Program-made: the position numbers and the translations under genes
The notes under the pieces: model-generated
The model's database searches: none
Seen by the model: only the letters and a program-made list of their open reading frames with translations
What the model was told of the DNA's origin: nothing
DNA from: a virus
Direction: 5' to 3' (one strand)
IMG/VR virus record: IMGVR_UViG_3300042691_030710
Location: 1 to 54,132 of that record
DNA length: 54,132 nucleotides
Part shown: positions 43,527 to 53,800 of the stretch, piece by piece
Numbering within the stretch: the first letter of the stretch is position 1
Layout: the number at the start of each line of letters is the position of its first letter

Positions 43527-43829
43527 TTAATTTACTAATGATAAATTCAATTTAGTTGCTATAAATTCATATGCAGTTTGATTCGTACCATCCCAATTTT
43601 GATAATCACTTCCTGACATATAAACATTACCCTCCGATAATTTAGAACCAAATAATGTAGTTGGCACATCACCTTCTTCAATAGGAGGAATTTCAGTATC
43701 CGATTCTCTCAATTCGTAATAAAAACTACACTGAGTTGATAAATCATCATTTATAATTCTTGCGGATAAAATCGAAGCTTGCTTTGAACTTCCATGCATC
43801 CAAATATTAATAGGTTCTATATTTTTCAT
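43527..43829 (-). CDS. 100-residue protein of unknown function, fibre region
   Basis: The product starts 'MKNIEPINIWMHGSSKQASI' and has 'SGSDYQNWDGTNQTAYEFIA' near the end, a segment like tail-completion or small baseplate proteins that end in 'YxxWG'. Beta-rich first half. No family recognised with confidence. It sits between two fibre-region genes with about 18-30 nt gaps. Confidence 0.6.
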   Translation of the reverse strand: MKNIEPINIWMHGSSKQASILSARIINDDLSTQCSFYYELRESDTEIPPIEEGDVPTTLFGSKLSEGNVYMSGSDYQNWDGTNQTAYEFIATKLNLSLVN

Positions 43830-43846
43830 ATTATTTTTTTTATTTA

Positions 43847-44716
43847 TTATACAATAGGATCACAACTCGATTCTCTGAACACTGCAATATATCTATGTGG
43901 ATAACTTATGTTTAAAGTATCAGTAACAGTTTGTGAATAAGAGTTTGAAGTATTTACACTATAACTAGAATTACGCACCACCGTTGGTGTTCCATCTAAT
44001 CTAAGTATTATCAAATTCATATTACCAACAATAGAACCTGTTCTAGTTATAGTGGCAGTAAATTTAGAATCAGTATCGGTTATATTAAAATATACATATG
44101 GTATTATTTGTTGACAACCGCTAGTAGTACTAGAATTACTACTCCATAAAGTATTCGATGAATTATCTCTAACTTCCGCACTAAGTGTCATACTATTAGA
44201 TGATACTAAATTTATACCCAACTCATTTACAGATGATTCCCAAGGTATAACACCATTACAATAACTTCTCAATTCACTTACAGCATTTGGTCTGGTTTTA
44301 GATGGAGTTCCTGTATTGGGTAAGCTAGATTTTCCAAAAATACTATTTCCACTAGATGGATTATTTGGACCAGATAATAAAACATCAAAACTATTCAAAT
44401 CATAAAATTCACGAAGTTTATTAAAAGAAATATTAGTTGCATTAGATGGTATACAATATGATGTGAGTGTAATAGTGTTTGATGTAGCACTATCACATAA
44501 AGTTGGACCTGCTGTATAAATTTCAATCTGTACATAATAATCAAATCCAACAGGAACATCATTAAAGGTATATGATGGTGCGGTTGTACTGAATGATGTG
44601 TATAAACTAAGTCCTTGATATAATTTATATGTTATAAATATAAAACTACTACATGGTGTTGTTTGCGTTACACATTGTATATCATTTTTTATCCCAGCTA
44701 TAACTACAGAAGCCAT
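43847..44716 (-). CDS. Ig/fibronectin-like fibre-region protein
   Basis: The 289-residue product has an N-terminal beta-sandwich-like domain: 'SLYTSFSTTAPSYTFNDVP', 'FDYYVQIEIYTAGP' and 'TSNTITLTSYC', a pattern typical of Fn3/Ig domains. The rest is Ser/Thr/Asn-rich beta. Its five or more Cys residues are unusual here. The start ATG overlaps the stop of the S74 fibre gene (TAATG), so they are probably made together and work together. Confidence 0.6.
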   Translation of the reverse strand: MASVVIAGIKNDIQCVTQTTPCSSFIFITYKLYQGLSLYTSFSTTAPSYTFNDVPVGFDYYVQIEIYTAGPTLCDSATSNTITLTSYCIPSNATNISFNKLREFYDLNSFDVLLSGPNNPSSGNSIFGKSSLPNTGTPSKTRPNAVSELRSYCNGVIPWESSVNELGINLVSSNSMTLSAEVRDNSSNTLWSSNSSTTSGCQQIIPYVYFNITDTDSKFTATITRTGSIVGNMNLIILRLDGTPTVVRNSSYSVNTSNSYSQTVTDTLNISYPHRYIAVFRESSCDPIV

Positions 44717-46962
44717 TATTTACTATTTTTTAATAAATCTATTTCTAATTTTAATTCTTTTATCGATTCAATCAATAAAGGAATAATTTTTTCATATTTT
44801 ACTGCTTTATAACCGCTATCTCTCGTTGTAACAATTTCAGGCAATATTTCTTCAATTTCTTGAGCAATTACACCGTAATCTCTACCAATATATGTTTCTT
44901 GTTTATCATTCCATTCAAATGAATATCCACCAATTTTATTTATTTTTTCCAATGGAGATGATATGATTTTAATATCATTTTTTAATCTTTTATCTGATGA
45001 ATAAAATGAAACTATATCGTCAGCACTTCGTATTACACCCTTGACATATACACCATTAGTTGGTACTAAAGTATTATCACTGTATGAATCACTAACTAAT
45101 AAAGAACCTACTCTAATTTGCTGTGCGGCATCTATTGTAGTGAGGAAGCTAAAAGCACCACTTGATCTAAAAATTCCTGTGGTTGTTGTAATTCCACCAT
45201 CAGATTGAAATATAATTCTAGAAGTTGTACCAGATCTAAAATATAAATCACCGGTAGCATAATCAATATATCCATTTGTATCAGCATTTGCATGAAATCT
45301 AAGTCGATTACTGCTATCACCATTATTACCAACCCATAATGAATTTCCCAATGGAATATTTATATCACCTTCAACTCTTAATTTAGATCCATTATCTGTA
45401 GCAGTACCAATCATTATATTCGTTCCCGTACCTGTAATATATCCTGTATTAGCACCATTATTCGAAGTTGCACCTGGATAAAATCGTTTAGCATGCCAAG
45501 AATGTTGTATAACACCACCAGAATCACTTATTTCCAACCAGTTTGTATTTTGTGTAGTACGTAACCAAACCTCCCAAGCACTTACATTTCTAAAACTAAT
45601 TCCAGATGGTTCTCCAGCCGCATTAGTTGGATTATTTAATCTCAGTTGATATGATTGGTCTACATCAATTAATACTGTTCCAGGAAAGGATGAATTACCA
45701 CTCCCATCCAACAGAGTTAAAGTTCTTGTGAGTGAAGTGAATACACCAGTATATTGCCTAACATAAATAGGTTCGGTACTATCATCCGCAGTTGCAATTT
45801 CCAAATATCCAGCATTAGTTCCTGTTCCCGCACCAATAACTCTCCAATAATCATTATCAGCTATAGTACCTGTAATACCTCTAACAGATGTACCACTGTT
45901 TGGAAATGATATATCACCTGTTATAGTTAAGGTAGAACCATTAAAAGTTAAATTAGTTTCTACAGTACCATTTGGTGCTGAACCACTCAGAGTAATTACA
46001 CCATTATCAGTTGCACCAGTTAATGATAATAATCCACTTGTACCATTAGTTCCACTAGAACCAGATGTACCCGATGAACCACTTGTTCCACTACTTCCAG
46101 ATGAACCTGAAGTTCCTCTACTACCACTACTACCAGAAGTACCTGAGGTAGATGAAGTTCCACTACTTCCACTAGAACCAGATGTACCCGATGAACCACT
46201 TGTTCCACTACTTCCAGATGAACCTGAAGTTCCTCTACTACCAGATGAACCACTACTACCACTACTTCCAGATGAACCACTTGTCCCACTACTTCCACTA
46301 GAACCAGATGTACCTGAAGAACCCGATGAACCACTTGTTCCACTACTTCCAGATGAACCACTTGTTCCACTACTTCCACTAGAACCAGATGAACCACTAC
46401 TTCCACTAGAACCAGATGAACCATTTGCTCCAGATGAACCTGATGTTCCACTACTTCCAGATGAACCTGAAGTACCATTGATTCCTGATGAACCTGAAGT
46501 TCCATTAATACCAGATGAACCAGATGTACCACTTGCTCCAGAAGAACCAGAAGTACCACTACTTCCAGAAGTTCCAGATGAACCATTTGCTCCAGAAGAA
46601 CCTGAAGTACCACTACTTCCACTTTGACCTGAACTTGCAGCTGCAGTTTTAGTTTCTATTCTACCAGTTGATGTATTTACAACTAAAACTTCGTTTGATG
46701 ATGATCCTGATATGAAATTTGGAAAAAATACTTGACTACCGGATATTTCTAATGCCTCAGTACCATAAGTTCCCATTTTAATTACTTCATTGGAAAATAC
46801 TTCCATTATGGGAATACCTGATATATCGGATACAGCAAAAAGTGAACCAGATAATGAATCTGTTACTGAAAAAAGTTGTCCTTGTGTACCTTGAACATCA
46901 ACTACTATTGATCCAGAACCTATGACACTAAGTCCTTTTTTAACTTTAAATCCGTTATTCAT
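44716..46962 (-). CDS. Collagen-like fibre with C-terminal S74 self-cleaving chaperone
   Basis: The 748-residue product has an N-terminal domain with the adapter 'NEVLVVNTSTGRIETKTAA', a collagen-like Ser/Thr-Gly stalk (about 110-310), the linker module 'SLTGATDNGVITLSGSAP', and a beta-rich body. It ends in an intramolecular chaperone (peptidase S74) at about 640-748: 'SFYSSDKRLKNDIKII' with the Ser-Lys catalytic pair, 'GVIAQEIEEILPEIV' and 'YEKIIPLLIESIKELKLEID'. S74 domains trimerise the fibre tip and cut themselves off after folding. Strong evidence for a trimeric phage fibre. Confidence 0.92.
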   Translation of the reverse strand: MNNGFKVKKGLSVIGSGSIVVDVQGTQGQLFSVTDSLSGSLFAVSDISGIPIMEVFSNEVIKMGTYGTEALEISGSQVFFPNFISGSSSNEVLVVNTSTGRIETKTAAASSGQSGSSGTSGSSGANGSSGTSGSSGTSGSSGASGTSGSSGINGTSGSSGINGTSGSSGSSGTSGSSGANGSSGSSGSSGSSGSSGSSGTSGSSGSSGTSGSSGSSGTSGSSGSSGTSGSSGSSGSSGSSGSRGTSGSSGSSGTSGSSGTSGSSGSSGTSSTSGTSGSSGSRGTSGSSGSSGTSGSSGTSGSSGTNGTSGLLSLTGATDNGVITLSGSAPNGTVETNLTFNGSTLTITGDISFPNSGTSVRGITGTIADNDYWRVIGAGTGTNAGYLEIATADDSTEPIYVRQYTGVFTSLTRTLTLLDGSGNSSFPGTVLIDVDQSYQLRLNNPTNAAGEPSGISFRNVSAWEVWLRTTQNTNWLEISDSGGVIQHSWHAKRFYPGATSNNGANTGYITGTGTNIMIGTATDNGSKLRVEGDINIPLGNSLWVGNNGDSSNRLRFHANADTNGYIDYATGDLYFRSGTTSRIIFQSDGGITTTTGIFRSSGAFSFLTTIDAAQQIRVGSLLVSDSYSDNTLVPTNGVYVKGVIRSADDIVSFYSSDKRLKNDIKIISSPLEKINKIGGYSFEWNDKQETYIGRDYGVIAQEIEEILPEIVTTRDSGYKAVKYEKIIPLLIESIKELKLEIDLLKNSK
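46030..46640 (-). repeat. Collagen-like repeat block of the S74 fibre
   Basis: About 200 codons of Gly-x-y, mostly GSS and GTS. Several stretches are repeated almost identically at DNA level, so recombination and length change are likely. Confidence 0.88.
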
Positions 46963-47014
46963 TTATATATTATCCTTTTTTCATTTTCCAAAAGGAACAT
47001 AACCATTGATACTA

Positions 47015-47024
47015 TATAAATATT
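47015..47024 (-). promoter_or_regulatory. Candidate late promoter element (AATATTTATA)
   Basis: The minus strand reads AATATTTATATAGTATC in the 78-nt gap before the S74 fibre gene, 53 nt from its ATG. The leader also has AAAGGATAATATATAA just before the ATG. Confidence 0.45.
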
Positions 47025-47040
47025 AAAAAATTATTTATTA

Positions 47041-47760
47041 TTAAAGTCCAAATCTCTTTTTTGTTGCGTTAAAATTTTTTTCAACTTCAACAGATGATAA
47101 TGCTCTATTATATAACATAACCATACTCATTTGCCCATTCAAATAATCTCTACGCCCCATAGTAGGGCCAACTAATGAAGTTGTCACTGAAAGACTTCTA
47201 CTAGATACTAAACCAGTTCCAATTTGAATACCATCGATATAAAATCTTAATGTAGTACCATCTCCAGTAAAACAACAATGATACCATTTCTGAGTATTTG
47301 ATGTACTATATGATATTATTACATTACTACCAGCAGGATTACTTGCTACTCCTGATGAAAAAACTGCCTGAAATCCTGTAGCATTTGTCCATATAGCTGC
47401 ACCTTCATTAGCAGAATACCAACCACCCAATGTACCAAAATCTGCTTTACTGATTAAAGTATCCCAATTCATAAATAAATTTATCTTAGCCCAACAAGAT
47501 ATTGTAAAATTAGTAGCAGTTCCAAATACATTACTATCCCAATAACTATTATATGGTATTTGTACAAAATCATTAACGCCATCAAAAGAAATACTTCCAC
47601 CGTTTCCACTATTAAAAGTAGGCCCATTGGTTAAAGTACCATTATTACCATTACCACTCAAATCTTTCCAAACAGTTCCACTTCTAGGATAACTTCTATC
47701 ACTACCAGCATCCAAATGTAAAACTAATCCATCCCTAACTATATCACCACCTATATACAT
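47041..47760 (-). CDS. LamG/concanavalin-like adhesion protein 2
   Basis: The 239-residue product starts 'MYIGGDIVRDGLVLHLDAGS', with 'WKDLSGNGNNGTLTNGP', 'SISFDGVNDFVQIPY', 'WYHCCFTGDGTTLRFYIDG' and the family end 'MVMLYNRALSSVEVEKNFNA'. First residues and end are shared with the genes at 48469, 49161 and 50148. Probably a carbohydrate-binding virion protein. Confidence 0.87.
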   Translation of the reverse strand: MYIGGDIVRDGLVLHLDAGSDRSYPRSGTVWKDLSGNGNNGTLTNGPTFNSGNGGSISFDGVNDFVQIPYNSYWDSNVFGTATNFTISCWAKINLFMNWDTLISKADFGTLGGWYSANEGAAIWTNATGFQAVFSSGVASNPAGSNVIISYSTSNTQKWYHCCFTGDGTTLRFYIDGIQIGTGLVSSRSLSVTTSLVGPTMGRRDYLNGQMSMVMLYNRALSSVEVEKNFNATKKRFGL

Positions 47761-47762
47761 AA

Positions 47763-48467
47763 TTAATCAGCATCTATTATATTATCATACCTACCCTTTA
47801 CCGCATAGAAGTTTCGATTTGCTTCTTCCGCTGTAAATTCTCTGTTATATATTCTCACCAATCCATATTCACCACTCCAAGCATTTCCACCAATCTGTGC
47901 TCTTTCACCAAACCACCAATTAGAAGTCCAATTTGCAACAAAATCCGTATCATCTGCAACGTTATCTTCTACTGATAATTTTCCGTTTATGTATAATCTT
48001 TTTTGGAAGTTATTTAAAGTTGCAACAATATGTGACCATCTATTTGTAGGAACTGAACCATTTGGTGAATTCATTGTTCTATTATTAACATCCGTTGATT
48101 GAGTAGTTTGAAAATTAATATTTTGAGAAGTTGCTGAATAAATTAAAAAATGGTCAAAACCTGCTGATTGTGGAGAAACTACATATCCACTAGCTTGAGG
48201 TTTTATCACCAACTCTATCGTCCAATTATTAGGGTTAAATCCAACCGATGGTTGAGCTATAATAAAATACTGTCCAGAACCTTCACTCACAGATATGGAA
48301 TTTCCAGTAAAAGTTGGATTATTATACAATGTGGCATTCCTAACTTCACCTTCAATACTAATATCATAAATTATACTTCCCGTAGCTGGATAACTTTTTG
48401 GATTTATTGGATCTAATTGTACCACCAATCCACTTCTCACATTATTTGGCCCTCTATAAAATCCCAT
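47763..48467 (-). CDS. LamG/concanavalin-like adhesion protein 3
   Basis: The 234-residue product begins 'MGFYRGPNNVRSGLVVQLDP', has 'NRWSHIVATLNNFQKRLYIN' and ends 'LVRIYNREFTAEEANRNF'. It is more diverged than its neighbours, and its end lacks the KRFGL tail. It follows directly on the next gene with about 1 nt between them. Confidence 0.85.
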   Translation of the reverse strand: MGFYRGPNNVRSGLVVQLDPINPKSYPATGSIIYDISIEGEVRNATLYNNPTFTGNSISVSEGSGQYFIIAQPSVGFNPNNWTIELVIKPQASGYVVSPQSAGFDHFLIYSATSQNINFQTTQSTDVNNRTMNSPNGSVPTNRWSHIVATLNNFQKRLYINGKLSVEDNVADDTDFVANWTSNWWFGERAQIGGNAWSGEYGLVRIYNREFTAEEANRNFYAVKGRYDNIIDAD

Positions 48468-48468
48468 A

Positions 48469-49164
48469 TTATAATCCGTATCTTCTTTTTGTTGCGTTAT
48501 AGTTTTGTTCTATTTCAGTTGCAGTTAATGCTCTATTATATATTCTAACCATAGAAATATTAGTATCAAATAGATTGCCAGATGAAACTACATCATCCCA
48601 TCTTCTATTAATTCGTATTTCTCCTCCAGATGATGGAGTGCCCGTATAATTTGTAAAATCAACTTGCACTCCATTTGTATATTGCCGTATTGTTGAACCA
48701 TTGTAAGTACCTGTTATATAAACCCAAGTGTTTAAAGGATATGATATTCCTGTTGTATTCCGCCAAGCACCATCAAAAAAACCAACTGCTATATTATAAT
48801 TTGTAGGTGCATTATTAGTACCTATTGAAAAATTAAGTTTATTTGAAAGATTATATTGCCCACCAATAACCATAGAAACTTTTGAACTGTATGATGATGT
48901 GAATCTAACAAATGTTTCCACTGTCCAATTAGATAAATCACCTAAAGATGATGCAGTTCCATATTGAGAACTAGATGATGAAAAATTTAAATATCCTCTA
49001 TTATCACTACTATAAGTTGGTGAATTAGTTAAAGTTGAATTGTTATTAGTCAAACTCAAATCACCCCAAACAGTTCCACTACCAGAGTAACTTTTTGTAT
49101 TTGCAGCATCTAAATAAAATACTAACCCATTTTCTACTACATTAGGTCCTCCACTTACACTCAT
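48469..49164 (-). CDS. LamG/concanavalin-like adhesion protein 4
   Basis: The 231-residue product begins 'MSVSGGPNVVENGLVFYLDA', with 'NTKSYSGSGTVWGDLSL', 'NTWVYITGTYNGSTIRQY' and the ending 'MVRIYNRALTATEIEQNYNA' plus KRRYGL. The ATG overlaps the stop of the gene at 49161 (4 nt), suggesting coupled translation. Confidence 0.87.
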   Translation of the reverse strand: MSVSGGPNVVENGLVFYLDAANTKSYSGSGTVWGDLSLTNNNSTLTNSPTYSSDNRGYLNFSSSSSQYGTASSLGDLSNWTVETFVRFTSSYSSKVSMVIGGQYNLSNKLNFSIGTNNAPTNYNIAVGFFDGAWRNTTGISYPLNTWVYITGTYNGSTIRQYTNGVQVDFTNYTGTPSSGGEIRINRRWDDVVSSGNLFDTNISMVRIYNRALTATEIEQNYNATKRRYGL

Positions 49165-49871
49165 AATCCAAATCTTCCTTTTAATGTGTTATAATTTTGT
49201 TCTATTTCCAAATCACTCAACCCTCTGTTATAAAATAAAACTACAGATACATTCCCATTATGAAAGAATTGAGATAATCTACCATTTGATAATCTTGTAG
49301 GTGTAAATTGAGTATATGCAGTTAAATTTTTAGATGCTTTACTTTTACTGGCATTCATAAAAGTATCTCCTATATTATTGGAAACTCTACCTGTAAACAT
49401 ATACCATCTATCTTGTAACACAGTTTGTAAATTTGAAGATGCCCAATTATCTTCAATACCAGAATTAGTTTGAAAATTTGCACCAAAACCACCTCTTTGA
49501 CCTGTATATATATTAGTATTTCCTTGAACATAATAATGAACAAAATATCCAGGTGATGTACTTTTTGAAAATTCAGCAATTGGTATCCAATCATCATTCA
49601 TATTTGTAACTTTAGCAACACATATGACTGTATGGTCTAATACAGGTGTTGTGGTGTTTATGTTCCAATAATCATTAACTCCATCAAAAACTAAAGTACC
49701 ATTACTTTCGGTAGTATACGTTACACCATTTACCAAACTCGCACTACCATATATATTTCTACTTAAATCACCCCAATTAGTTCCACTACCTGAATAACTT
49801 TTTGCATTTCCAGCATCCAAACATAAAACCAATCCATCGGTAACAATTCTAGGTGAATAATAAGTAGGCAT
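49161..49871 (-). CDS. LamG/concanavalin-like adhesion protein 5
   Basis: The 236-residue product begins 'MPTYYSPRIVTDGLVLCLDA', with 'NAKSYSGSGTNWGDLSR', 'TLVFDGVNDYWNI' and the end 'VVLFYNRGLSDLEIEQNYN' plus RFGL. Central loops differ completely from the paralogues, as expected if they bind different sugars. Confidence 0.87.
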   Translation of the reverse strand: MPTYYSPRIVTDGLVLCLDAGNAKSYSGSGTNWGDLSRNIYGSASLVNGVTYTTESNGTLVFDGVNDYWNINTTTPVLDHTVICVAKVTNMNDDWIPIAEFSKSTSPGYFVHYYVQGNTNIYTGQRGGFGANFQTNSGIEDNWASSNLQTVLQDRWYMFTGRVSNNIGDTFMNASKSKASKNLTAYTQFTPTRLSNGRLSQFFHNGNVSVVLFYNRGLSDLEIEQNYNTLKGRFGL

Positions 49872-49874
49872 ATA

Positions 49875-50123
49875 TCACATTATTGAACCAGTAGGAGTCC
49901 ACTCTTCAGTAGATAACAATTCTAATATAGAATCATGGGTATATTCAGTATATGATTCGGAATATATAGAAGGTCTTCCATTTGTTATATCATATTTAAC
50001 AAATGTTTGAGTACCATCCATACTTAATCTCAAAGTTTGTACGGATGTTTCCATAACTTCATTAAAGTCAATCGATGAAGTTAGAGATGTTGGTATAACT
50101 AAATATCTTCTATTTTCGTACAT
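49875..50123 (-). CDS. 82-residue protein of unknown function between LamG genes
   Basis: The product starts 'MYENRRYLVIPTSLTSSIDF' and contains 'FVKYDITNGRPSIYSESYTE'. It resembles small proteins in cyanophage and marine phage tail clusters only in style. It has its own TATTTATA element 14 nt upstream of the ATG and reads into the LamG genes. Confidence 0.65.
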   Translation of the reverse strand: MYENRRYLVIPTSLTSSIDFNEVMETSVQTLRLSMDGTQTFVKYDITNGRPSIYSESYTEYTHDSILELLSTEEWTPTGSIM

Positions 50124-50136
50124 AATTATTTTTATT

Positions 50137-50146
50137 TATAAATATT
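50137..50146 (-). promoter_or_regulatory. Candidate late promoter element (AATATTTATA)
   Basis: The minus strand reads AATAATATTTATAAATAAAA, 14 nt before the ATG of the 82-residue gene, in the 24-nt gap between two genes. Confidence 0.4.
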
Positions 50147-50147
50147 A

Positions 50148-50855
50148 TTAAAGTCCAAATCTTGACTTTGTTGCATTATAGTTTTGTAAAATTTCAGTAG
50201 ATGATAACGCTCTATTATATATTTTAACATTAGAAATATTACCAATAAAAGGTTCTAATGTACCACTATATCTAGCACCAATATAAAATTCATTTATATC
50301 ATATACAATATTACCGGATGATAATACAGTTGTATAACTAATAGGCTCAATACCATTTATATATAATTTAATTTCCTGCCCACCATTAATTACAGTAGCG
50401 CCTACATAATTCCATTTATTTAGTATTAACGAATTATTTGGTGCAATTGCATATGCAATATCTACCCCGATACTTAAAAAAAAAGTATTAGAAAATCCAG
50501 AATAATTATTAGCTGTAGCTAAATAAAACCCTCTCCGCGTACTATAACTATATGAATTACCAACTATCCCATCTCTAATATTTATACTACCCGGATTAAT
50601 CCAAGAAAATACACTAAAATTATTTCCTGTATTAATATTTGAATTACGAAATACATAATCGTTAGAACCATCAAATACGATACTTCCAAAATTTGAACTA
50701 TTGAAAGTAGGCCCATTCACCAAACTACCACTGTATACATTTCCACTCAAATCATTCCAAACAGTTCCACTACCAGAGTAACTTTTTCTATTACCCGCAT
50801 CCATATACAAAACCAAACCATTTGTGACAACTCTAGGATTATGATGATATGCCAT
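50148..50855 (-). CDS. LamG/concanavalin-like adhesion protein 6
   Basis: The 235-residue product begins 'MAYHHNPRVVTNGLVLYMDA', with 'NRKSYSGSGTVWNDLSGN', 'SIVFDGSNDYVFRNS', and the end 'NVKIYNRALSSTEILQNYNA' plus KSRFGL. It lies just after the collagen-like fibre at the right window end and before the other LamG genes. Confidence 0.87.
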   Translation of the reverse strand: MAYHHNPRVVTNGLVLYMDAGNRKSYSGSGTVWNDLSGNVYSGSLVNGPTFNSSNFGSIVFDGSNDYVFRNSNINTGNNFSVFSWINPGSINIRDGIVGNSYSYSTRRGFYLATANNYSGFSNTFFLSIGVDIAYAIAPNNSLILNKWNYVGATVINGGQEIKLYINGIEPISYTTVLSSGNIVYDINEFYIGARYSGTLEPFIGNISNVKIYNRALSSTEILQNYNATKSRFGL

Positions 50856-50867
50856 AACTTTCTATTT

Positions 50868-53800
50868 TTATATACCCCTTACTAATGTTTTAACTGTCCA
50901 GTTATCAGTTGATGTAGTTGCAATTAATCTTAAATTACCAGCATTTAAATCAACTGATAAATCCAATGGAGTAGTATCACCCAAATCTAATGTAGATGTT
51001 TCTGTAAATTCTACCACCGTACCGTTATGTACACATATAACCGTACCCGCTCTTCCATTTGTACCGTTAAGTGCAACATAATCAAAGAATGCCGCAGAAT
51101 ACAATGATGATGAAATCTGTGCTACAACCTCAGATGCGGATGAATCAACATCAGTATTTTGTTGGTTAGATAAAAGTGCGGATGTTATAATTACACTTCC
51201 CGTCACAATCAAAACACTTCCATCAAAAGTAAGATTACTTTCAACCGAACCACTAGGTGCAGTTCCATTTAGAGTGATTATACCGTTATTAGTAGTTCCA
51301 GATAGTAAAATCAATCCTGATGAACCAGATGTACCATTTACTCCACTACTTCCAGATGTTCCACTACTACCAGTTGTACCAGTTGAACCGTTTGCACCAC
51401 TGCTACCAGATGTTCCATTTATTCCAGATGAACCTGAAGTTCCTGTTAATCCAGAAGAACCACTGCTACCACTCACTCCCGAAGAACCCGATGTACCGTT
51501 TATTCCACTACTTCCAGATGTACCATTTATTCCAGATGAACCCGATGTTCCGTTTATTCCTGAAGAACCAGAAGTTCCTCTACTACCGCTACTCCCAGAT
51601 GAACCACTACTACCACTTGCTCCAGATGAGCCTGATGTACCGTTTATACCACTGCTTCCAGAAGTACCATTCACACCACTACTTCCACTTGTACCTGTTA
51701 ATCCACTACTTCCACTTGTACCTGTTAATCCACTACTTCCAGATGTGCCGTTTATACCGGAAGAGCCTGAAGTACCACTAGAACCACTCGTTCCATTTAC
51801 TCCACTACTTCCAGATGTTCCAGATGAACCTGAAGAACCTGAAGTACCGTTTACTCCACTAGAACCTGAAGTACCATTTACACCAGATGAACCTGATGAA
51901 CCTGCTGTACCGAAATTAGTTCCATTCAATCCAGATGTACCAGATGAACCATTAGTACCAGAAGAGCCAGATGAACCACCCGATCCAGATGAACCTACCC
52001 CAGAAGTACCAGATGTGCCACCAAATCCACCTTTTATAATTACGGCAGTACCAGTTGTTGGTGGAGTAAAATCTATTCTTACTACACTATCACTAATTGA
52101 TATAATATCTTCAGGTATAAATTGTTGATTTGAACTATCGTAAACTTGAACAACTGGATATTCAGTTATAAGTGAGTGAGTTATAAATACCTGACTTGAT
52201 GTTACAAAAGAATATACAACTGCGGATGGGCCAGATGGCATTGATTTTTTACCAACCTGCCCAGTAGTTGTGTTATAAACCAAAACTTCTTCAGAAGTAT
52301 CAACCGGTGGAGTGAATATAAACAACGAACCACTCAAAGATACTGAACCGGATACTTCCAATGTATTGTTAACAAATGCTAAATTACTTTCAACCGAACC
52401 ATTTGGTGCAGTACCATTTAGTGTAATCACACCATTATCTCTAGTTCCTGTTAAAGTTAATAATCCAGATGAGCCAGATGAACCACTACTACCAGAAGAA
52501 CCAGCAGTTGAAGATGAACCTGAAGTTCCTCTACTTCCAGATGAACCCGAAGTTCCTGATGAACCAGATGTTCCATTTACACCACTACTTCCACTACTTC
52601 CACTCGTACCGTTCACACCACTGCTACCACTTGTTCCAGATGAACCTGAAGTTCCAGAACTACCAGATGAACCTGATGTTCCTCTACTCCCACTACTACC
52701 ACTTGTTCCAGATGAACCAGAAGTACCACTACTTCCAGAAGAGCCTGATGTACCGTTTACTCCACTAGAACCTGAAGTACCACTACTTCCAGACGAACCT
52801 GATGTACCGTTTACTCCACTAGAACCAGAAGTACCACTACTACCACTACTACCTGAAGTACCATTGATACCGCTAGAACCTGAAGTACCATTGATACCAC
52901 TACTTCCAGATGAACCTGAAGTACCATTCACCCCAGATGACCCACTCGAACCAGATGTAGCAGATGTTCCACTACTTCCACTCGTTCCACTACTTCCAGA
53001 AGAACCCGCAGTTGAAGATGAGCCTGAAGTTCCACTACTTCCAGATGTACCGTTTATACCACTTGATCCAGAAGTACCACTACTTCCAGATGAGCCAGAT
53101 GTACCTCTAATTCCCGATGAACCTGAAGTTCCATCAGTACCACTACTTCCAGAAGAACCTGATGTTCCTGAAGAACCCGACGAACCTGAAGTTCCACTAC
53201 TTCCACTGGAACCAGATGAACCTGATGAGCCACTACTACCCGAAGTTCCACTACTTCCAGAAGAACCCGAAGTTCCATTTATACCACTACTTCCTGATGA
53301 ACCTGAAGTTCCTCTGCTTCCAGATGAACCTGATGTACCACTACTACCACTACTTCCACTTGTCCCACTACTTCCAGAAGAACCCGAAGTTCCATTCACA
53401 CCACTACTTCCACTGGAACCAGATGTTCCATTTATACCACTACTTCCACTGGAACCAGATGTTCCATTTATACCACTACTTCCTGATGAACCAGATGAAC
53501 CACTACTTCCAGATGTACCGTTTGCACCAGAAGAGCCTGAAGTACCATCAGTACCAGATGAACCAGAAGTTCCAGATGAACCACTACTACCACTTGTACC
53601 ACTAGATCCGGAAGTTCCAGATGAACCACTACTACCACTAGTACCCGAAGTTGCAGATGTACCATCAGTACCACTACTTCCAGAAGTTCCAGATGAACCT
53701 GAACTTCCCGATGAACCTGATGTTCCAGCAGTAGATGAACTTCCACTCGTTCCACTACTTCCAGTAGTACCAGAAGTTCCATCAGTACCCGCTGGGCCAT

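Noticed and set aside
38516-50855. Diversity-generating retroelement acting on the LamG family
   Set aside because: No reverse transcriptase and no template/variable repeat pair was seen in the window. Differences lie throughout the middle of the proteins, not in one A-rich site.
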